Source: Verpa conica
Lineage: Eukaryota > Ascomycota > Pezizomycetes > Pezizales > Morchellaceae
Direction: 5' to 3'
Length of the DNA stretch: 64,000 nucleotides
Assembly (NCBI GenBank): GCA_033030425.1
Contig: JAUFSD010000024.1
Span: 1 to 64,000 of the forward strand
How positions within the stretch are numbered: position 1 is the first letter of the stretch; each line of letters starts with the position of its first letter. The notes beneath the pieces were generated by a model. That model had not been told where the DNA came from. It ran no database searches and saw only the letters and a program-made list of their open reading frames with translations. A program made the translations under genes and the position numbers. Positions 12,114 through 25,538 of this stretch are shown here, piece by piece.

Positions 12114-12565
12114 TACGTCATCGACACTAAGGCACTCGCTCCAAACATATTTATTAAATCTAGAGATATCTAATTTATTCTAGAGATAAGACCCTTTTGA
12201 CCCAGGGCAGCATTTTTTAACATGCTAAGGATAGCATTAGATCTCGGTGGTGTCGATGTCTTGGGGTATGCTTCCAAAGGACAACTAGATAATAGTTAGA
12301 ATATTACTTGATATTACTTACTTTAATCACATTGTGCTACTTGTTCTTTGCGGTCACTATTTTGGCTTGGCATGGCTTTTTTTTTCTCGGTACGAAATGT
12401 GACATGCACCTATGAACTATGGCCTGAAACACCATCCCTATCAAAGAAAGAAAAAGAAAAGAGAAAGCGTCCCCCTGAGTAAATCAACACAATCATAGTG
12501 ACTATGGTCTGTCACCAACCACGTAGTTACCCCACAGAGCAGACAATAGCATTGCACCCAATATA

Positions 12566-12662
12566 CTAGGGGTAGGGGGGTAAAGATGGAACGGGTCTCG
12601 CAACTTTTCTATGGTGACCCCATAGAGGTCTCCGCTGTCCATCTTCACACCCCTACCCCTAG
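12566..12662 (+). mobile_element. 97-bp MITE, copy 1 (TA target site)
   Basis: Starts CTAGGGGTAG, ends CTACCCCTAG and is flanked by TA on both sides. That is the signature of a Tc1/mariner-type MITE. The interior matches the reverse complement of 33103-33205 closely, which confirms the boundaries. Confidence 0.85.
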
Positions 12663-13672
12663 TACATGGCTAAAAATCCAAAACAAAGAAAAGAAGACCT
12701 AGGAGCACTTGCCCCAAAAAGGGAGTGCCGAGGCGATAACCGGTCGCAGTCAGTGAATGTCTCATTTTCTGAGACCCGAGCCATGGGGGAGGGGCCTTGG
12801 AGGACCCAGGTAGGAGCTGGCACGACATCCTTAGCAAAATAAAACCAAAGAGAGACTTTATTAGAGAAGATAACCCGCTCTCATGAACACTTAGCGGCGT
12901 TGACAAAGGGTTGTTGGTTGCTTAGCATACATCCCCAAATGTTATATTCGATATCCCGGACATAACTTACATAACATGAATTAACAAGAATCTTTTCAAA
13001 TAAAGAACCATTCATCTAAAGAAACCAAAATTCCAACAGAGCCACAAATCTCCCGAATATATTTAGGCAAGCCCCCTAAGATATCTAGCCTTATTCATCA
13101 ATCGGTGGGTTGCTTAAACAGGCTCAAAATATATACCATTGTTGAGCAGTGTTGGTAGTGTTCGACATGACGAGCTCGCAGTTGACACTATGCCCAGCAC
13201 CCCTAACAAAAATTAAAAGGTCGTCCTTTGCGTGGTACACTATAGTGTACTTCTTAGGCGAGCTATTAGAGAGCGACTAGTTCTTTTGTTGTTAGAAGTC
13301 ATCCCTGGGAGTTTGATGGGAGCCACAAACGTGTTCTCGACTTCGGCTATCTGCCAATTTTGGGCGGCGGTGCTGTTCTTTGTATGAGCAATGGTGTTAT
13401 TACCAATTATTGTATTCTGCCTATAAAAGTCCAAGCAGAGAAGGGGCCCCTCGCTAGCGTAATTAATGATGCAGAAATTTATAGGGTATATTTTAGATAT
13501 CCACGCGCACGGAAAGTAGAAAGGAGCTGACAGTAGCCTTTTGATAAAGCTTCCTAACATATTCTGCCTCAGTCTCGGGTCTTAGTATCTCATTCAGGTA
13601 TTAAAAACCAGAATGTTTCAGAATGTTCTAAGACATGAAAGACATCAATTTCCTTTCATTTTTTCAATTCGC

Positions 13673-13707
13673 TTATTATTGAATGAATTAATCATCAGTA
13701 CATGGAG
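13673..13707 (-). mobile_element. 35-bp micro-element, copy A
   Basis: Flanked by AATTCGC at 13666-13672 and 13708-13714. On the minus strand it reads CTCCATGTACTGATGATT, then an ATTCATTC tail, and matches the copies at 18534, 36944 and 48918. Confidence 0.6.
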
Positions 13708-14040
13708 AATTCGCAACCTAGATATAACAAAAGCTTGCCATATAATGGCTTTGGGGCTTAACTACGTATCGTAACCCCCAGATCGGGTGTGAACATTGGT
13801 TTATCATTGCTCTATGTAATTATCAGCATGCTCACCTTTTTTTTTGTAAGACTACATGCGGTTATTAAGTAGCGGTTGGCTTACTTTTAGAGGCTTGGCA
13901 TGCTTGATCATAAATCAATAGCCTACCCTTGAACCCAACATTACCCAGAATCCCATTCCGTGAATAAATAGTTCTTTATGATTGAATCTTATAGCTACAG
14001 CATTTTATTTGATCCTTGATATATGTTTTGAGTATTCGGT

Positions 14041-14070
14041 ATATTCTAGGAAAAAGATTACCTAGAATAT
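14041..14070. repeat. Hairpin, 10-bp perfect stem
   Basis: ATATTCTAGG and CCTAGAATAT are perfectly complementary around a 10-nt A-rich loop. No T tract or neighbouring gene end suggests a function. Confidence 0.6.
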
Positions 14071-14622
14071 TAGAGCCACCAAATATTAACCTTTTTTGAC
14101 ATTAATCACAACCACCTAAACAATCATATCATAATTTCTAGTAGCTGTAAATTCAATACTATAGTATTTTACTAGGCTGTAGTCCACAATAAGGGGTGCG
14201 GTTTCATTCTAGACCCCTATTATTTCCCAAGCATAGAGTGCGTCGGTCACTACATTACCGCCCCAATCTCCAGGACATAAAGTAGTGCGTTAGATTAATT
14301 CTTACAAATTTTATTCCGAAGCTCTAATAGGACTAGGTTGTAAAACCTTGGCCTCCCCCTAATTATTAGAATAGATTACCCTCACTACGTGCCTCAATTG
14401 TTCACATGTCTTATCTTTCCTCATAATACAGACCAAACCTATTTCCCTACAATCATATTCATACTCAAATACTCTCAGATTCGAAAGCTTAACTAGAAAA
14501 AACCTACTCTATATCATGTATAATTAGTTAGATTACTAGTGAGTCTAACAGGTTGGTGGGCGGGGGTCTAATGAAATAATGGATACATACCAAATACCTG
14601 GGTTATAGATATACATGGTCTG

Positions 14623-15424
14623 TTATTTTGTACTAGTAGTAGATGTAACGACACTATCGATCTTTGAAGTGACAGTACCTACTGAAGTGATACTGTCAAC
14701 TTTCGAAGTAGCGCCGTCATCCTTTGAAGTGACACTGCTAACGACAACAGCAGATGTTATTAAAGATGTTTGGATAACGGTAACTGTAGAGAATACAGTA
14801 GTCGTAGCATTTGCTAAAGTAACAGTAAGGGTACTATTTCCTCCAGCGGCTATTGTAGAGATTACCGTCTCTGTTTTTGTAAAGCTGGGTGCTGAAAGGG
14901 TCTCTGTAATGGTGTTTGTTACAACTGAAACGGCACAAGTAACTCCAGACCCAACAGTGGATGATGAAGTTGAAGCACTATCAACACTGGTACAGACCTT
15001 ATGGTGCCGTACGGATACTATATAAGTGGTGGTCCTGAAATAGTACTTAAATAAAGATAAAAACTTACATAGTATCCAGCCCACATATTCATACAGTCAC
15101 TCCCAATATCAGGGTTCCAAGATACAAGATCGGTCAAAAGGAGCCCCGGATACTTGGCTAGGATATCTTGGCATATCATTCCCGCGTTCACCAAGTCCCA
15201 TCTATTACAATTTGCTGCGACCCCATCTTGTGTAGGACCTGGTGCTGGTACAGATGCTTTCGCGACTAAGTTCCCTGTGTTCCCACGACCTTTATCATAA
15301 TATTCATATGTTAGTTGTGTACCGATATATAAACTTTAAGTAATCTAAATTACATACGGTAGTGAGCGGCTGATTGAACCTGCTGGACAGCAGCGATTGC
15401 CATAAAAATAACTGAGAACTTCAT
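14623..15424 (-). CDS. Secreted LysM-domain effector-like protein
   Basis: Exons complement(14623..14997, 15069..15289, 15358..15424) give 220 aa. Residues 1-18 (MKFSVIFMAIAAVQQVQS) are a signal peptide. A single LysM module spans about residues 48-98: C50, C62, the WNPDIGSDC core (W80, C88) and the closing GYYVC (C98). The GYY/VC junction is created exactly by splicing of the 71-nt intron; the first intron is 68 nt with an AACTAAC branch site. The remaining 120 residues are Ser/Thr/Val-rich and probably O-glycosylated. LysM modules of this fungal type bind chitin oligomers and can mask hyphal chitin from hosts; that role here is inferred. A TATA box lies about 95 nt upstream. A second LysM after the Ser/Thr region, seen in some relatives, is absent. 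Confidence 0.8.
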
Positions 15425-15518
15425 TTTTAAGAGAGTATTAAGCTTCGGAACTTTCGTGTTGATTGCTTGTCTTAACGGAGGAGGATGATTGGCTTTAATT
15501 CTGAGGTAAACTATTGGG

Positions 15519-15526
15519 TATTTATA
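15519..15526 (-). promoter_or_regulatory. TATA box of the LysM gene
   Basis: TATAAATA on the minus strand, about 95 nt before the start codon at 15424, within TTATATAAATACCC. Confidence 0.5.
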
Positions 15527-18500
15527 TAAAATTATGCCCTACTAACTCTTCTTTGCTTGTATAAGACCAACCTCCAAGGTTACACATTCAGCTATGATTT
15601 TTTCCATTTTCCGACAGGCTAATACCAAATTCAAAGTTTCAACTGAATTGCCTTGGTGTTGTATGTAACTGTAAGTGTGGATTTTAAGCGGTTTAGATCC
15701 TAGAAACCCATCACTCCGAGTAAGCTATTCGTCCGGATACTTGACTTCGCCAAAAAATACATATAGCGGCTGAAAACTTCATTGGCTTATTTACTTCATA
15801 TCGGTACATTCAGTAGTTATCGGTATATATATTCAATAGTTATAGGTCACACAAGGATGTGTAATATGATGATCAATCAATCCAGGTATTATCCTTACCA
15901 AGTATCACGTAAGGCCGGGGATCTAAATTATAACCTCATCTCCATGAGAGAATACTATGAACCTAGCTGACTAGTTAGGGGAATGTCAAGATTACCCAGA
16001 CCTCGCTGGATATGTTGGATTTTAAATTAATTAGCCAGAAAAGTCGCTAACGTACTTCTGACCATTATACCACATATGTTTTATGTCTAATGCAAAAGAA
16101 TACCTGTTTTATTTTATAAATAAGGGTGTAACAAGGAGTTGCCATTAATTTCGTTAAGGACCTACTTGCGAATTGATATATAGCCGAGCATGCTGCGGGG
16201 TCGATCAGATGCACGTAATACTACACAACCAACGACCCCTGTTGAATCTTATGCGATTCTGGGGCCTGGATAAGTTAGAGTAGTCAGAGGACTTTCGTCT
16301 TAACTAATAGGTACTAGCAAGCTACTACAGGATAAACCCCTCACCGATCAGATTGCATTCACATTTTTCTCGAGTAATTTTCCTGTATAAAGTGATATAC
16401 TTACTTTTCTACTAGAGAATAGACTTTCTCCTAATATGAGGTAGCTTACCCATAGTATGTAATAGCCCGGTAATACCTGGACTAACAGCCGGGCTCGTCT
16501 AAGCATAACGTATAGGGAAAGTATTACAGAGTGCCTTAGGCGTCAGTTGGCTTTCGAAATAACTCATAGCTTTCCTATAAGCCCTCTAGAGGCAATAAAT
16601 AGAGAGAATATGACTCATTATGGTCATTTGTCAAAAGATATATGATTAAGATACCATACATAATAGCTATTATCGATTTGACTTTTATCCTTAACTATAC
16701 CATATCTATAGGTATGTGCCTTTTATCCACCTATACGGGTCTATAGATTGAGTATGGGAAATATAGTGTGCGGAAAAAAGACCCAAGATGCAACTAAAGG
16801 CGAATAGTAGCACAAGACCCCCGAAAGACTTTCGTATTCAACCACTGAAAGGAGCCGTAGACTATGATACAAAACGCTAGACTCGAACTTAAGGTAAATG
16901 AACTACCTGAGGGCTCGAAGCTTCTTTGGGCCCTCCCCGGGATAATTGTGGGCTATTTGTATATACTTGCCGAAGAATTAAGTTTGTGGGCGGTTGGTTA
17001 CAGCGAGTACCCAGGGGACAGACCCGAATTTTTAGCTAGTATAGCTCAATATGCCTCTTGGAAGCAAAGTTTGAGGTATTGGGTACTACGTGTCAGTCGA
17101 CCATGATAATTTATCTTTGCCAAGTTGACCAAAAACGCTACACAATCAGTATATATTACTTATATGAATAAGTTAAATTATTCTTTTATTGAGTTACTTC
17201 AAGTAGTCTAACTATAAATTAATACATAGGGAAAAGCGCCGCTAAGTTACTAGTAGCCCCGGAGTCGGCAGTAAGCATTATTGTCAGGGGGTAGTATCAC
17301 GCCTACAAAATACAAGGTCTTGCCACCGATCTAACAAGCAGAAAAAGATAGATTGTAAAGAAATAATATACGTTACCTAGGAAGTGTATTTGACAAGGAT
17401 AGAGAAGTAACTATTCACATTTGGACTAGGCGCTTACACAGAAAAGTATGGATTTCTCCAATTTGCCCCCTGCTAGACCCACTATAAAAAATATATACAG
17501 CCGCACCTCAATATGCCGGTTGACAAGTTCCAGCATGACCCCGTACGGGACACAAAGTTATTCGTGACAGCAAATAAGTCCCAGCTATAAGTTATAAGGG
17601 CAGGGGTTATGAATCCATACAGAGTACTAGTGCTTCAAAATAGGTGCTAAAATGTGGGCTACCAAGTTAACAAAATCCTAGACAGCAAATATTATTCATA
17701 TAGTGGCACGCGTTTAATTCCCCCAGTTCTCTCACACGGCATGAGATAGCAAAAGATACGAGATGGCAGATTCGTTTACTGGTAGGGAGCTGTGGCAATA
17801 AAATCTATACGGGGCTGCAAGGGATCCAGGGAATTGAGTTGCGACACAGCGAGGTGCGACTGTAATATTATTATGTGGGCGCAGACATCCATTAGTAGAA
17901 GTGCCCTGGAGTAATAAGAAACTCAGAATATAATACTAGCACGATCGATCTCCCACTTCAAACTCACTAATTATGACTTAGTATACCATTGTAACTTAGT
18001 CATTGCAGCAGCCCTTTGTTTTACGTTATAAAAAGCGGGTGGATATACCTGCTGCTATCCGGTACGTTATCAGACTTCAATTTCATGATTATAGAGTCAT
18101 GGTGGCCCAGTCCTGTAGAACACCAAGAGCCTAAATTGCCTTGAACTGTGGGTAGTGATATTATAGTTGGCTCTAACCCGGCCCTTATAGGTTTTACTTC
18201 TAATTGTGGGGTAGGTGTATATGGTCCCTGCCCTGTTCATGGGTAGCCACCATCATTTTAATCTTTTTACCCTACCAGAAATTGTAAGTCTTTACTATGC
18301 ATGTTTCTGAGATGAATGAAGTTTCCCTGTATAGAAAGTATGTGTCATTAGTAAGGGTTAGGGTTCTTACATAGTGTGTGTGGGAGACCCCATGAATATT
18401 TAATTTATACATCAGAAAAAAAAAGAATTGCGTCCTAGTGCTCTAGGTTATGAATTGGGCTGGGAGAGCTAAATGCAAACAGGTACGATGCTAATACTCC

Positions 18501-18533
18501 CTAGCGGAGGGCTACACCCAGGAGAGTACTAGG

Positions 18534-18571
18534 GCTCCATGTATTTATGATTCATTCATTCATTCATTCAC
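18534..18571 (+). mobile_element. 38-bp micro-element, copy B
   Basis: Flanked by CTAGG at 18529-18533 and 18572-18576. It reads CTCCATGTATTTATGATT followed by (CATT)n. It is longer than the 35-bp copies, in keeping with extra tail repeats. Confidence 0.6.
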
Positions 18572-21500
18572 CTAGGAGTAGGCTCTACGTCCATTATACC
18601 CCAAGAGGTATCTATAATTTAGGGTGTAGGAGTGTGAATTACGATACTATCAGTGTGGTCCACGTGGCCGCTCAAGGTGGGGTAGGGGGCTATCTCGAGG
18701 TGGCTGGCTCTCGGGGTTCTTTTTGTGTTCCGGTAGTTTTCGGGGCGCTAGCGGACAGAATTTGCTACTTATGTTTGTATGGTGGCTTCTAGTCTCGTTC
18801 CTAGCTCTAGGTTTTATTTTCTGCGCAGCACCGTACAGTATAGTGTGCTTACCCCTCCGGGCTTGGCCAGTTCACGTCTCGGCATATCCCGGCATATTAT
18901 GTCTCAGGGGCTCTCGGGGAATTCCGTTACTCCTCGGAAGTATTTCGGAACTTAATTGCCACAAATCCCATTGCACCTAACCCTTCTTAATATTATATCT
19001 GGTATATGGTACTGTAGGGTCTACTCTGCTTACCATGCGAGCTTTGGCCAATCCTTTCGGGAATATCATTTTTCTCCAAGCCTTTTAGTAAGTAACTTCG
19101 GAGCTCAAGGAACCCCTAATAACCCCCTAGGGATCACTGAACGCTGCGGAGGTTCTTGGGGAGGCTTCGAGAGGTCTCGAAACTTTACTGCTCCAGACCC
19201 TACGGTGATCTGCAGCAAATAAAGCCTGGGGCTGGGTACGAGACTAGGTGGCTTCCTACAAACTTAAGTATTTCCGGGGGTTATAAGATCCTCCGAGCAG
19301 TTGAGGCACCCAGACCCCCGAAACCCTTGCGAGAAGGCTCCGAGTACTTTGGATACCCCTTGGGGGCTCTGAAGACTTATTACCCAGACCCTATGGTGTG
19401 CAGCAAGCTGCGCCTATGGGTCTGAGCCTGGGCACGAGACTATCCTACAGCCTTACGTGAAAGCATAGAATCACCACTCCCTCCTGGGCCATGCCCCATC
19501 CCCTCGCACAGGTATTTCTACTGTTATGCTGCTACGTTCAGGCCTGTTGGAGTATGGCCGAGAGCGGTCAATCACAGGCATGTAGGGTATGAGAGGCAGG
19601 GCTGACCCCTCTCTTCTAGGATATTATCGAACTATCATTCTATTATTCGCACCCGTACATTTCACAAGGCCATCAAAAGGCAAGTCCAGACAAAAAGTGC
19701 CACTGGCCCGGCCCAACCCTGCCCAAGTTAATATTTAGAAGCCTAGGCAAGTGCAAGTAGCGCAAGTAAGAATTAATAGTGTTCATAATACCCCAGAGTT
19801 CCTAAAGACCGGTCAATTCGTTGATCTGGAAACTCCCAACCCTGGAGACAACCTATTTTCTCTATCTTTATACAGCCAGCCCAGGTAAACCTTTTGCTCG
19901 GGCTCCTAATTCCTATATGTAGCATTCCTATAGCACGGCCCAGCAAACTACTCGCTGGAGAATAAAATCTGTCTTCTGGGTACATCGCTTCAAGAGTATA
20001 GCAAAAATACTCTACCAGCCCAACCCCGCCTAAGTACGGCCCGGGCAAGCCCATATATGGGTTGGTCTATTAGAAAGTCATATAAATTTCCGTACCAATC
20101 CCGGGAAGACCAATAATATGTGTGGTTGCCTCTATCGTGAACTAATAATAGGAGTTAGCAGGGGTTGGTGGGGTTACTATTGCTGTTATGTGTTGTAGCC
20201 CGCCCCTCTGCCAAGACATCATTGAGGAGTTTGTTCAAATTTGACCCTCTGACTCTGTCCCCCCTGTTAAGCCCCTAATGAGTCTCACTTCCTCTGGCGA
20301 AACTGGCAAGTCTGTTCGAGCCTTCTGGTAGTTATAGAGCCTCATCTTAATTCAACATCACTCGACCATATAGCCTATCTATATAAATAACCAGTAATCC
20401 TGGTAAGCGTTAGAAAACCCCAGCTTTTTTTATCCCGAGGCTCAAATCTAAATAGTAGGTTTACTCTCTTAGGCAGGTTCTGGTTAATTAATGTTCGCTA
20501 GAGGTCAATCCATCCCGCTGTAGTTATTATACTTGTCCGCTAGGGTAACCAAACCTCTGAGTCCTGAGTGGCCCATTATCGCACTTCTATCGGAGAATAT
20601 ATTTGCTATCTCGCAAACCTGGGGTTCCGAGGCGTGGGCTAATAATCTTATGGCTACCTGTGCCCTAGGTGAAAATTCAATACTAATTACCCGTTAGCTA
20701 ACAGAAAAACATACAACAATAAAAAAGTATCTAAATGACTTGATAAATAGTCAAGAAAAGAAAAAACATAGAAGTACCATTATCTCTTCAGCAGACCTCG
20801 CCCTCTAGTACAGCTAAGCTACTTGACCACTAGGGCAGAGTCACTACGCCACTTGTGGCGAATGATCTACATGTCTCGCCAGCGAACCTCCATTACTTTT
20901 CACTGTCCGTATGCTGCGCCATCCAGCGTACAGGCCCTTAGCTTTTGGGCATATTATACTAGTTTTCTATAGTAATTTTATTTGGGGCGCTCAAGAACCT
21001 GAGAAGTACCCCCGAAATAGCGAGTCGAACTCCCAGTACCTAGCCCATATGGCTGCAAAGTGTACTTCCTTTAACTCATATCATAAAGTATATTACTTAC
21101 ATAATCCTTAAAGTGGTCTGTAGGCAGTGGGTACTAAGTTTATATCTACTCACAAAATAGTTAAGTAGGCCGACTTAAGCGCTTTAGGCACGGAGGTCTC
21201 AATTACCTCAACTTCTACTTGCTCGTCGCGGCTGAAATCCATCCTCGGACATATCAGCTTAAGATTATATCCCATTACTAGAAAGATCGGATGAGGTAAA
21301 TAATCATGAATCTCATAAGAAAACATATCCTCGCCGGATATGAGTGAATACACCTGATCTATTAACCCTTTCCTATATATGTACAATAAAGATCTATTTA
21401 GTTGATGAGCTCATGTTTTACGGGGGAATAGCTCTACTGAAGCTATTGCATTCTCTTGGCGTCTTCTACGGGCTTGGCGTCTTCTACGGGCTTGGCACAT

Positions 21501-22458
21501 ATAAAGCTTGTTTGGGGACGGGCCTAGAAAATGGCGGCTTTTGTTGAGTTATCGTAGCACAATGCTATCGATTGGGTTTCATTGTGCTGGGGAGTCAAAA
21601 CAAGATGTGGCTAGAAGAACATACCGGGAATAGCTTTGTTGGGGTAGTTTTGCTAGAGCTGGCTCTGGTGAAAAAACATGGTAATTACGCGATCCGACAC
21701 CGAACTATCCTCTAGTCAACAACACAACAACACAACCCAATTAAGTATCTTGATATTTATCTTAAAGTAAACTATAGCATATGGGTATTATCCTTGAATA
21801 ATTCTAAATTCTAAGAGCTAGTATAGGGAGACTCTGTGTACTACCAAGCCTGTTGCTATGCACATTCTATACTTAGAGTATCTATAACAGGCTATAAATA
21901 CGCAGGTTCATATTTTAAGAGCCTTGAAAAATTTGAGACTAATCTTGAGATGATTTCTGAGATACTTACTAGGTATAATATCTTTTTGGGTAAGGGTAGA
22001 TGGCATTCTTTGCCTAGTGAACATGGGTACTTTGGTGTAAAATAACGTTCCTAAAAAACCTTTGTCCACCGGCTATACCAAAGCTGACTAAAAAACCTTG
22101 CGTCGGGGAAATAGTTTCATTGGATTACTATCTTCTCAGCGCACCAAGTCGCGGGCTGGAAGTGCACGCCACGTTCTAAGAATAGCGACAACATATGTCT
22201 CATGCTGTTGCTGTGGTTATATTTGATTGGTGTTGGAAGAGGGCTGAAATTGTACGCTAGTGCGTTTTTGCTTTTCCCTCCATCTATGACTACCCGATAA
22301 TTTACCCCCTTCTTCCTGACCATCCCCCGCGATCTGCCCGAACTCACCCAGGAACTACAAGGAACTAGCAAACGCAGCTGCGATTTAGAATGATCACCTT
22401 CACTGTATGTTACTCCCATAATTACCACACTCGTATAAAGCGGTTCTCACTAGATTAG

Positions 22459-25400
22459 GTCAGTCAAATATCTTCCATTATCAATGCCGGAATTCTCATA
22501 AGTAAGTAATTTCAATAAACACCCCTCTATGTGAATAAAGCTAACATATCTTGCCTAGTCCAAGTCACCCTGCCTCTTGCGCTCGGGTTTGTTCTTGCTG
22601 GTATTTTGAATAATAGTAACACTGCTGTTACATGGTATGTTTCCTCGCTTTCCTCGCTCTTCTAGCCTTCAACACGGTCAAAGATCGTAGTGTGGCTAAT
22701 TCTGGTTTTCACTCAACAGGTCCGTAGTTGATGGCATGCTTCAAAGGTCTTACTGGCCGTCTGTTCTTGGGTCTGATTCAGCGGCATCGACAGGCGTCCG
22801 GTCTAGCGTCTCCATTCTGTCATGGGTATCTCTCATTGGAGTGATCCTATTATCTGCCGCTAGTGTTTTGACTCCCTTGGGTATATCAGAAGAGATTCGA
22901 AGTAGTGACTTCAGCAATCCGCTATTCGATTGGGCCCAGGACAATAAATCGTTTTCTATGGGTACGGCCTCCCGGTTTCAGTATAGCCTTACTAGGGTTT
23001 GTGGATATGCGGACCAGTTATGCCCTGGTCAAATTAAAAACACCACTACGGTGGATACTGGAGATTTTTATACCGCGCCTTATAATACCAATAATACTCA
23101 CTATCTCGAAGAGACCTCCTCCTCCTCAACTCTCGAGAAAACCACCTACGAGAGCAGTTCTAGCAGTAGCACTACTAAAGAGACTTCAACCCAGAGCACC
23201 TCCGAACAGGCTTCTACGGATAGTACTCTCACAAAGTCTCTCCCAACTAGCACATCTACTGGAGAAACCTCTACCAAGAGTACCCCCACAGCTACCCCTA
23301 GTAGTAGCTCTACCAGGTCAAGCGATACAAGCGATACCTCCAAGAGCACCCCCACAGACAATACCCCTACAAAGTCCCCAACTTCAAGTGATGTGATAGC
23401 CACCCCCACAAATACTCCCACAAATACCCCCACGCAAACCTCTCCCGGCACGAGCGTCTCCGCGAAGACTACCCCCGCGGCCACCCCGACCGACAGCCCT
23501 ACTGTGACTCCCGCAGCTCCCCGAGATACCTCCGTTATAAATATTCCTGAGATGCCTATTTCTATTAGCAATGCCCAGGTGTCTAGCTCAGCGCTTGTGA
23601 AGAGAACCACCGGCCCGAATCACAAAAGGAGTATTAGTAGTACTACCAGAAGGATTGGCTCCGGAGTACCCCAAAAACTCAAAGATATCTTTACCAGTGC
23701 TGGCAGCGTGTATGGAGCTGGGGTGGCAAATCTTTTTGAAATTCAGTTTCGGAATTATATAATCCTAAACTCCACCACTCAAGCAGGAAAAATACTCGAT
23801 AATGGGAAATTGTATACGATTGGCCAATTCCGCTTCTTGGAAACTCTTGTCCTGAATAATCGGTACGAGCTTGTGGATGGATTAGTCGTGGATACTAAAG
23901 ATGGTGGCGTAGGATTCCGGGACCATACTATGCCAGTGAATAAACGTTATGGAGCGTCTTGGTCCGAGACACTACTCTGGATGGAGCCATCAACTGTGTG
24001 TGTGGATAATAACATCACTATCGAGGTCACGACTAGCGACGAAAGCGATGCCACCTCCGTTTTGATCGATCGCGGAGGGTTCGGCGATGTACTAGGAGCA
24101 CAAGTTCCGCCGGAATTAGGGCAAGGGTCCTCTGCAACTAAACTTGACCTCTACGAACGTGCTTATAACGGTGCTTTCTACCTTAACCAACAATATGCTG
24201 AATCCCTGGGGCTATCACGCGAGGATATTGAGACAGAGGGCAGGACATACAATATCACTATGGATAACCTACCCGCCTTGCGTAGTATAGCAGACGATCT
24301 AAGCACATCCCAGTGGGGTGTACATCGGATCCCTTTAACGTCCTTATTTAATGCGGATGGGGAGCAAAATGTCACTCTGATAGGTACTTATATCTACCAA
24401 CTTGAAGTAATAATTGCGGATACTGACATCCAGATAAGATACACACTGCGGCGGGTTTGTAGGAGAGGATAGCGCCGACATTACCAAAACATCAGTTCAA
24501 TGTGGACTGATAGTCGGCGCTGGTCAGAGAACTGATAGCTCTAACTCCACGCAGTCGGCCGGCTCATGGAGATACCCCCTCTATACCTGTGCAACGGCTG
24601 TCCGGGCATCACTTAAACAGGTCGGGCTCGTGGCAAACGGTACTAGTCTCTCCTTGGAAAACCTCATGGTTGTTGACATCAAGGACCTCTCGTATCCAGG
24701 GAGGATACCAGAGCCAGTATGGGCCGTTGAGAAGACCGGGATGCAGATTCGCCAGGTTAGAGCTCTTTGGGGTCTTATCGATGGAAAGTATGCGGATGAT
24801 GAAGGTCTTTCAACAGTCCGGGGCAGCCATCTCTATCTCCCCGCAGGACAAAACTTTGACCTCCGGATCGACGATTCCTTGGCTGGGGCAGGATTCTATC
24901 AAAATGCCCAGTTTCAAACATACGCCAGTTCCACACTGATGCCCGACTATACAGGCAAGACCAATTATGCTATGTTTCGAAAATGGGAGGAGTTATCCAA
25001 ATCGCCGCAGAGTGCATCACTTATACCGAGGTTGATCTGGACGGATATTATGTCAAATGCAGTGATGGGAACTCGATCGGTAGTTTCAGGTCAAGGTAGC
25101 CCAGCTATAGGCAATATGGGTGTCTTCGACTATAAAGTATACAAAAAGGTCATTGTATACAAGTACATCTATGCAATCCCAATATTCATCTTAGTGGCTC
25201 TATGGATCTTTCTTCTGGCCTCGGCAATACTCTTCTGGATATCATCACGAGTTACCCTTAGCACACTTCGACAGCTCCTGAATCAAACAGCTACTGGTCG
25301 CGTAGTCACAAACATTCTTTCTCCGGGTGCAGAGGATTCTGGAATGCCTACTGAGCAGTGGATTCAGAACTCGGGAACACAGAAGATCGGGTTAAGCAAC

Positions 25401-25538
25401 CCTGGTGGGCTCCAGAAACCTTCCATCGGCGGAGAGGCTGAAGACTCGAGCCTTATGAAGTTACGTACCTTTCACTTCACTGGCGATCCAGTGGATAAAA
25501 GGATGGGAGATGTTCTGCGTGAGACTTCATGGTACTGA
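22459..25538 (+). CDS. Large Ser/Thr-rich multi-domain membrane protein
   Basis: Recognised exons: up to 22501, 22559-22634, 22720-24383 or about 24460, then to 25538. Introns 22502-22558 (GCTAAC branch) and 22635-22719 fit phase. N-terminal hydrophobic stretches occur in the 22559 exon (VTLPLALGFVLAGIL) and after SVSILSWVSLIGVILLSAAS, followed by VLTPLG, typical of a widespread uncharacterised ascomycete membrane family. A low-complexity Thr/Ser/Pro stretch of about 170 residues (23110-23560) follows, then a predicted extracellular domain containing PLYTCA and VRASLK (about 24570-24630), and a C-terminal membrane helix near 25160-25250 (IPIFILVALWIFLLASAI). The initiator codon was not found. 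Around 24384-24472 the frame changes: either a 55-nt intron (24384-24438, CTGAC branch) or a 1-nt insertion at about 24461. Likely a plasma-membrane or wall protein; role unknown. Confidence 0.65.

Larger units (their letters stand above)
11545..14622. other. Intergenic with palindrome, MITE and micro-element
   Basis: No supported gene. It contains the 52-bp palindrome, a MITE, a ~35-bp micro-element with direct repeats and a 10-bp-stem hairpin, each listed separately. The frame at 13240-13560 on the minus strand has no recognisable features. The remainder is AT-rich. Confidence 0.5.
15425..22458. other. Seven-kilobase gene desert
   Basis: Apart from the LysM promoter at its left edge, no protein-like frame exceeds about 100 codons and none shows a domain. 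Between 19150 and 19440 two related blocks (about 19185-19245 and 19375-19440, both with CAGACCCTA-GGTG-GCAGCAA and GGGTACGAGAC-like words) suggest a degenerate tandem or segmental repeat. A direct duplication of about 20 bp (GGCGTCTTCTACGGGCTT) lies at 21459-21498. A micro-element copy is at 18534. It is probably decayed transposon DNA. The frame at 22117-22428 (-) is unsupported. Confidence 0.5.

Noticed and set aside
20790..20900. tRNA-like word on the minus strand (CCCTAGTGGTCAAGTAGC)
   Set aside because: No foldable acceptor stem or clear T-arm; at most a decayed tRNA-derived repeat.
23146..23610. Minus-strand 154-codon Val/Gly/Leu-rich frame
   Set aside because: It is the antisense of the Thr/Ser/Pro repeat in the membrane-protein gene; the composition is explained by complementing ACC/TCC codons.
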